Of a stretch of DNA of 64,000 nucleotides, positions 61,221-64,000 are shown one piece after another; within the stretch, counting starts at the first letter, position 1, and every line of letters starts with the position of its first letter. This DNA is from Bacillus sp. FJAT-27225 (lineage in GTDB: Bacteria > Bacillota > Bacilli > Bacillales > Cytobacillaceae): contig NZ_MAYU01000001.1 in assembly GCF_001685025.1 (NCBI RefSeq), forward strand, positions 565,971 through 629,970, written 5' to 3'. Position numbers and translations under genes: made by a program. Below the pieces are notes generated by a model. The model had not been told where the DNA came from and did not search any database. It saw only the letters and a list, made by a program, of their open reading frames with translations.

Positions 61221-61721
61221 TTAAACTTTCAAAACGCCTCCAAGCCCTTTAATCAATGCTGAAGCCTGGCTTACAGTATTGACCATTTGGCCTGCAGTAT
61301 TAACCATCTTGTTAATGTCATATGTTCCATCCTGAGATTTGAACGAACCAAGGATTGACTGCATCGCTCCTGGCGGTTTTTGCATAAACTGCCCTTTTGG
61401 ATATGGATTAAATTGAGGGGCCATGTTCATCGGCTGAAACTGCTGGCTTTGGCCATACATCCCATTCGTGTATCCCCCGGTTTCAAGCGGATTTTGAAAA
61501 AGAAAATGGCTTTCAGGCTTATTCTGAGGTCCCTGATGCCCAAGTGGAGGTTGCGGCCAAGCGCCCCCTGCTGGCGGATAACCAGTTTGATATCCAGCCA
61601 TCAGTTGATTGGGATTCCACATATCCTGTTGCGGAAAAAATCCATAAGGCACTTGCTGCCCCCAGCGCTGAACATTTGGTACCTGTCCATAAGGAGGGGT
61701 TAGATACGGGTTATTTTGCAT
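61221..61721 (-). CDS. yppG: YppG-like protein, Pro/Gly/Gln-rich
   Basis: 166 residues, low complexity, rich in Pro, Gly, Gln, Met and Tyr for the first 110 residues, then a C-terminal helical block (MQSILGSFKSQDGTYDINKMVNTAGQMV). Matches YppG, a spore-coat-like protein of unknown function. GTGAGG lies nine bases before the ATG at 61721. Neighbours yppF as in B. subtilis. Confidence 0.85.
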   Translation of the reverse strand: MQNNPYLTPPYGQVPNVQRWGQQVPYGFFPQQDMWNPNQLMAGYQTGYPPAGGAWPQPPLGHQGPQNKPESHFLFQNPLETGGYTNGMYGQSQQFQPMNMAPQFNPYPKGQFMQKPPGAMQSILGSFKSQDGTYDINKMVNTAGQMVNTVSQASALIKGLGGVLKV

Positions 61722-61906
61722 GTGGGCTATCCTCACTTCCGTACATAGTTTCCTTATACTATATGTAAGGGATTGGTCCTTGTGACTTTTTAGAAAATTG
61801 CAACCCCTAATTGATGAAAATTTTGTCGGAAGTTTAAATTTTTGAAAAATTAGGATTTACGAATCTATGTGATACGATATAAAAAATGGGGAAAGGGGCG
61901 CTTTTC

Positions 61907-62107
61907 ATGGATATTTCAACGTTGAAGACAAGCTTTATCCTGCATCGTGACACAGATTCCGGAGATGTAAATGTATTAAGGGATTATGCAAGGAGATTGT
62001 ATATTCAAAATGAAATCTCGGCTTCCACATTCCGCGAGTTAATCCGGGAACTTGAAGCCAAAGGCGCCACTGCACCGGAATTAACCGGTGAAAAGCAATA
62101 TAATTAA
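61907..62107 (+). CDS. yppF: YppF-like small protein
   Basis: 66 residues (MDISTLKTSFILHRD...LRDYARRLYIQNEISASTFRELIRELE), soluble and helical, resembling YppF. GGGG eight bases before the ATG at 61907 supports this start; the ATG 21 bases earlier overlaps the SD. Divergent from yppG, with its own terminator. Confidence 0.8.
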   Translation: MDISTLKTSFILHRDTDSGDVNVLRDYARRLYIQNEISASTFRELIRELEAKGATAPELTGEKQYN

Positions 62108-62113
62108 GACATG

Positions 62114-62137
62114 ACCCGCCAAATGGCGGGTTTTTTC
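62114..62137 (+). terminator. yppF terminator
   Basis: ACCCGCC/GGCGGGT stem followed by six T. Confidence 0.9.
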
Positions 62138-62174
62138 TTAGTGTATTATTTCTTAGGCTGTATTCTAAGTAGTA

Positions 62175-62631
62175 GTTGATTTCCGCTCCACAAAGGGAAG
62201 CTCCTCGGAATAAACATCGCAGAGACATGCGAATTTTGCATGTCGCGAGGCGTTCTTTGCCTGTCACGAGGATGCTCTCTTTCCGCGGGGCAGGCGGTGA
62301 GCTAGTCTTGCTTCAGCGCCTAGCCCCTCGAGGTCGCTTCGGTCCCTCAGGTGAAGTCAAAAACCGACTTCTCCTTCAGGCCCCCCACAAGAGTAAGCTC
62401 CGGAAGCATAAGCATCGCACGAAGAAAAAGCTTTAGCTTTTTCGAGGAGCGCTTGTCGGGGCTGACCAAGGCGCTTACGCATTTCACACTCCTCGTCGCT
62501 AAAGCGACTGCGGGGTCTCACCTGTCCCGCTTGTCCCGCAGGACGTTGAATAGTCTTCCTGAAAAAGCACCGCAGGAGAAAATGCGTTTTTTGCATTTTC
62601 GAATGAGATCGCACCTTCCGCTCCAATCAAC
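62175..62631. repeat. Interspersed repeat element, copy 2
   Basis: 457 bases from GTTGATTTCCGCTCC to CGCTCCAATCAAC. It shares its ends and several internal blocks with the copy at 42806..43143 but has about 120 extra GC-rich bases in the middle, including further internal repeats. It lies between yppF and yppE and carries no gene. Confidence 0.85.
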
Positions 62632-62699
62632 TGGTCTTTTATCCGAGCCCTCACTTCTTACAGTGAATTCCAAACATTTTAGACCGCCATTACCTTTAT

Positions 62700-63062
62700 T
62701 TATGGTTTAAGCTTATCCAAAATGGTTTTTAGTGTATACTCAACCGTTCGGCATGAGTTTATAAACGTATAGCGGCTGGTTTTGACAAAGAAGGCCTGGA
62801 TTGACAGCTTGTCAATATGTTCATGTGCGTTTTCGATCTGACGGATGGAGATTCCGTTCCTGGCAAGAAAAGATGACTCCCTCAAAGCAGCTTCCTTCCA
62901 TTGGTCGTTTATTTCCTTTACTTTATCTGCGAAAGGTTTTATATCTGAATAAAAATCTCCATCGGCATTTTTCTCCCGAGTTAATTCAAATGTTTTCTGA
63001 AACTGCAGAGTATACTCCAACAGCCGTTCCGTCATTTTTTCCAAAGCTTTTAATGATTCCAT
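62700..63062 (-). CDS. yppE: YppE-like protein (DUF1798)
   Basis: 120 residues, all-helical by eye: MESLKALEKMTERLLEYTLQ, later VKEINDQWKEAAL and a C-terminal TFINSCRTVEYTLKTIL. Matches YppE, a four-helix-bundle protein of unknown role. GGAGG six bases before the ATG at 63062 fixes the start; longer frames run into the upstream terminator. Confidence 0.85.
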   Translation of the reverse strand: MESLKALEKMTERLLEYTLQFQKTFELTREKNADGDFYSDIKPFADKVKEINDQWKEAALRESSFLARNGISIRQIENAHEHIDKLSIQAFFVKTSRYTFINSCRTVEYTLKTILDKLKP

Positions 63063-63086
63063 AGTGTCCTCCATAAAAAGAAGCCA

Positions 63087-63107
63087 TTTTTTAAAAATGG
63101 CTCCATA
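63087..63107 (-). terminator. Terminator between the YppD-position gene and yppE
   Basis: GCCATTTTT/AAAATGGC stem followed by TTCTTTTTA on the minus strand. Confidence 0.65.
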
Positions 63108-63120
63108 CATCACTTTAAGT

Positions 63121-63387
63121 TTATCTGCCGCTCAGTCCAAGTTCAAGTTTCATGTTTAGAATGGAAGGAATCCCCCCAGCTGGCTGTACTTCCTCCCTGG
63201 CCTGCTTAGTTTCCATCAGATCCAGCTTTTCTTCGATTGCTTCAAGTTTAAAGACCCTCTCACTAATCAACTCCATTGATAAACCGGTAAAAGCGATTTC
63301 CATCTCAGCCTCTAATAATAGAAGCTGTTCATTAATACCGTTTAAACGCAACAATAGCTCTTCCCTTTCACTAACACGGCCTCTCAT
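63121..63387 (-). CDS. Hypothetical coiled-coil protein (YppD position)
   Basis: 88 residues, mostly a long amphipathic helix (EELLLRLNGINEQLLLLEAEMEIA ... LEAIEEKLDLMETK). It occupies the place of yppD next to yppE, but I cannot confirm homology from memory. Possible structural or adaptor protein. Confidence 0.6.
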   Translation of the reverse strand: MRGRVSEREELLLRLNGINEQLLLLEAEMEIAFTGLSMELISERVFKLEAIEEKLDLMETKQAREEVQPAGGIPSILNMKLELGLSGR

Positions 63388-63591
63388 ATTCGTTTCCCCT
63401 TTTTAAATGTATTTGTTACTCCTCTATTCTTCCTCGCCCGCCTGTTTCCTTCCTCAGTGACAAAACTAGAAGCTACGTGCCAAAAGTAGTGAAATTCGGC
63501 AGCTTTCCGATTGCTTTGCCACTATTGTTTCGACAAGTTCCCCGCATGAACACTTTCGTTTCGGGAACGATACAAATGGAGGTGTTTATCT

Positions 63592-63699
63592 ATGGCGAAA
63601 AAGGGTAATGAAAACAAGAAAAACCATAATGGCCAAGAACCTAAAAAGACAGGTTATGGGGATAAAAAGCTTGTTGGCGAAAACAGGCCTGCCGAATAA
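63592..63699 (+). CDS. sspM: Small acid-soluble spore protein M-like
   Basis: 35 residues, lysine-rich, ending DKKLVGENRPAE, which parallels the DKKLGGPNRPST end of B. subtilis SspM. GGAGGTG precedes the ATG. Upstream TGAACA and GATACAA boxes are weakly like a forespore sigma-G promoter. The position near yppE agrees with B. subtilis. Confidence 0.75.
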   Translation: MAKKGNENKKNHNGQEPKKTGYGDKKLVGENRPAE

Positions 63700-63782
63700 T
63701 CGGGAATCCCTTAATGCGGGCTGGAAGGATGTCCGGTTTTTTAGTCAATGAGCCTGAAAAATCAGGGTTCGGCTGAGCACAA

Positions 63783-63810
63783 AGCAAGGGCATCCCCCTT
63801 GCTTTTTTTT
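63783..63810 (+). terminator. Terminator downstream of sspM
   Basis: AAGCAAGGG/CCCTTGCTT stem followed by eight T. The rest of 63811-64000 shows no gene I can support. Confidence 0.8.
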
Positions 63811-64000
63811 CGTAACGATCATTTAACAGGACAGATTAAAGCTTCCAATCCCCAGGAAAAAAATCCTTCTTTAGCTGTGCCATCAACCGGAGCTGGGAGC
63901 GCTTATGGAAGTACCAGTCAGTCAGGTGCGGATTATTTTTAAGCTTGATTGGCAAAAAAAGTTTATGAACAGGCGCCGCTTTCCTTAAGCTCCAGTCACG

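Noticed and set aside
63748-63942. 64-codon frame on the plus strand after sspM
   Set aside because: It runs straight through a strong terminator, has no ribosome binding site, and has no recognisable pattern.

Overview
This window is a chromosomal segment of an endospore-forming, low-GC Gram-positive bacterium of the family Bacillaceae. The evidence is the gene content and order: long stretches match the Bacillus subtilis ypm-ypk-ypj-ypi-ypg-ype-ypc-ypb-yps-ypr-ypp segment (dfrA-thyA, brxA, ypgR/ypgQ, topB, cspD, ypeQ/ypeP, ypcP, dynA, ypbQ/bpsA, ypsC-rnpB-gpsB-ypsA-cotD-yprB-yprA, yppG-yppF-yppE-sspM). Spore genes (sspL, sspM, cotD), strong AGGAGG-type ribosome binding sites and frequent TTG/GTG starts fit the same group. 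I cannot name the species. No tRNA, rRNA, CRISPR array or intact mobile element was seen; the one structural RNA is RNase P RNA (rnpB).

Layout. 0-10 kb: a DegV protein, two small proteins, then a leftward biofilm-matrix operon tapA-sipW-tasA plus a TasA-like protein with an LPNTA cell-wall anchor, headed by SinR-type operator sequences; then tatC/tatA, a PlsC-like acyltransferase, dfrA-thyA and a secreted Pro-Pro endopeptidase-like protease. 10-28 kb: housekeeping and stress genes (ypiP, brxA, ypgR, an ABC-F ATPase coupled to ypgQ, a second DegV protein, bsaA, fhs, topB, cspD, two RNase H-like proteins, sspL, ypcP). 28-36 kb: the double dynamin dynA, a Fur-box-controlled 30-residue peptide (probable fbpC), the bpsA-ypbQ polyketide pair, a DUF421 membrane protein and a short protein made of charged heptad repeats. 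37-47 kb: respiration genes, with a ba3-type oxidase (subunits IIa, II, I), a Crp/Fnr regulator, two DUF2249 genes, a multi-helix membrane protein and a DUF59 protein. 47-56 kb: ypsC-rnpB-gpsB-ypsA-cotD-yprB-yprA, then a second Crp/Fnr regulator facing hcp. 57-64 kb: a small heat shock protein, a peptide-type ABC permease pair in which the OppC-like subunit is fused to an M1 metallopeptidase, and the yppG-sspM segment.

How it fits together. Three palindromes of the form NGTGA-N6-TCACN lie upstream of the ba3 oxidase, the first Crp/Fnr operon and hcp. With two paralogous regulators that lack Fe-S cysteine clusters, they suggest one oxygen- or NO-responsive regulon. The intergenic DNA is unusual: five regions carry degenerate tandem arrays with a period close to 52 bp whose sequences differ from locus to locus, and others have 20, 21 or about 42 bp periods. 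There are also two copies of a long interspersed repeat (a third runs off the left edge) and two relics resembling the right end of an IS200/IS605 (tnpB) element.

The most notable items are the OppC-M1 fusion, the wall-anchored TasA paralogue in the matrix operon, the 52-bp arrays, the shared Fnr-type sites, and an ypsA gene that seems to start at ACG. All family names come from reading the translated sequences; no database search was run.
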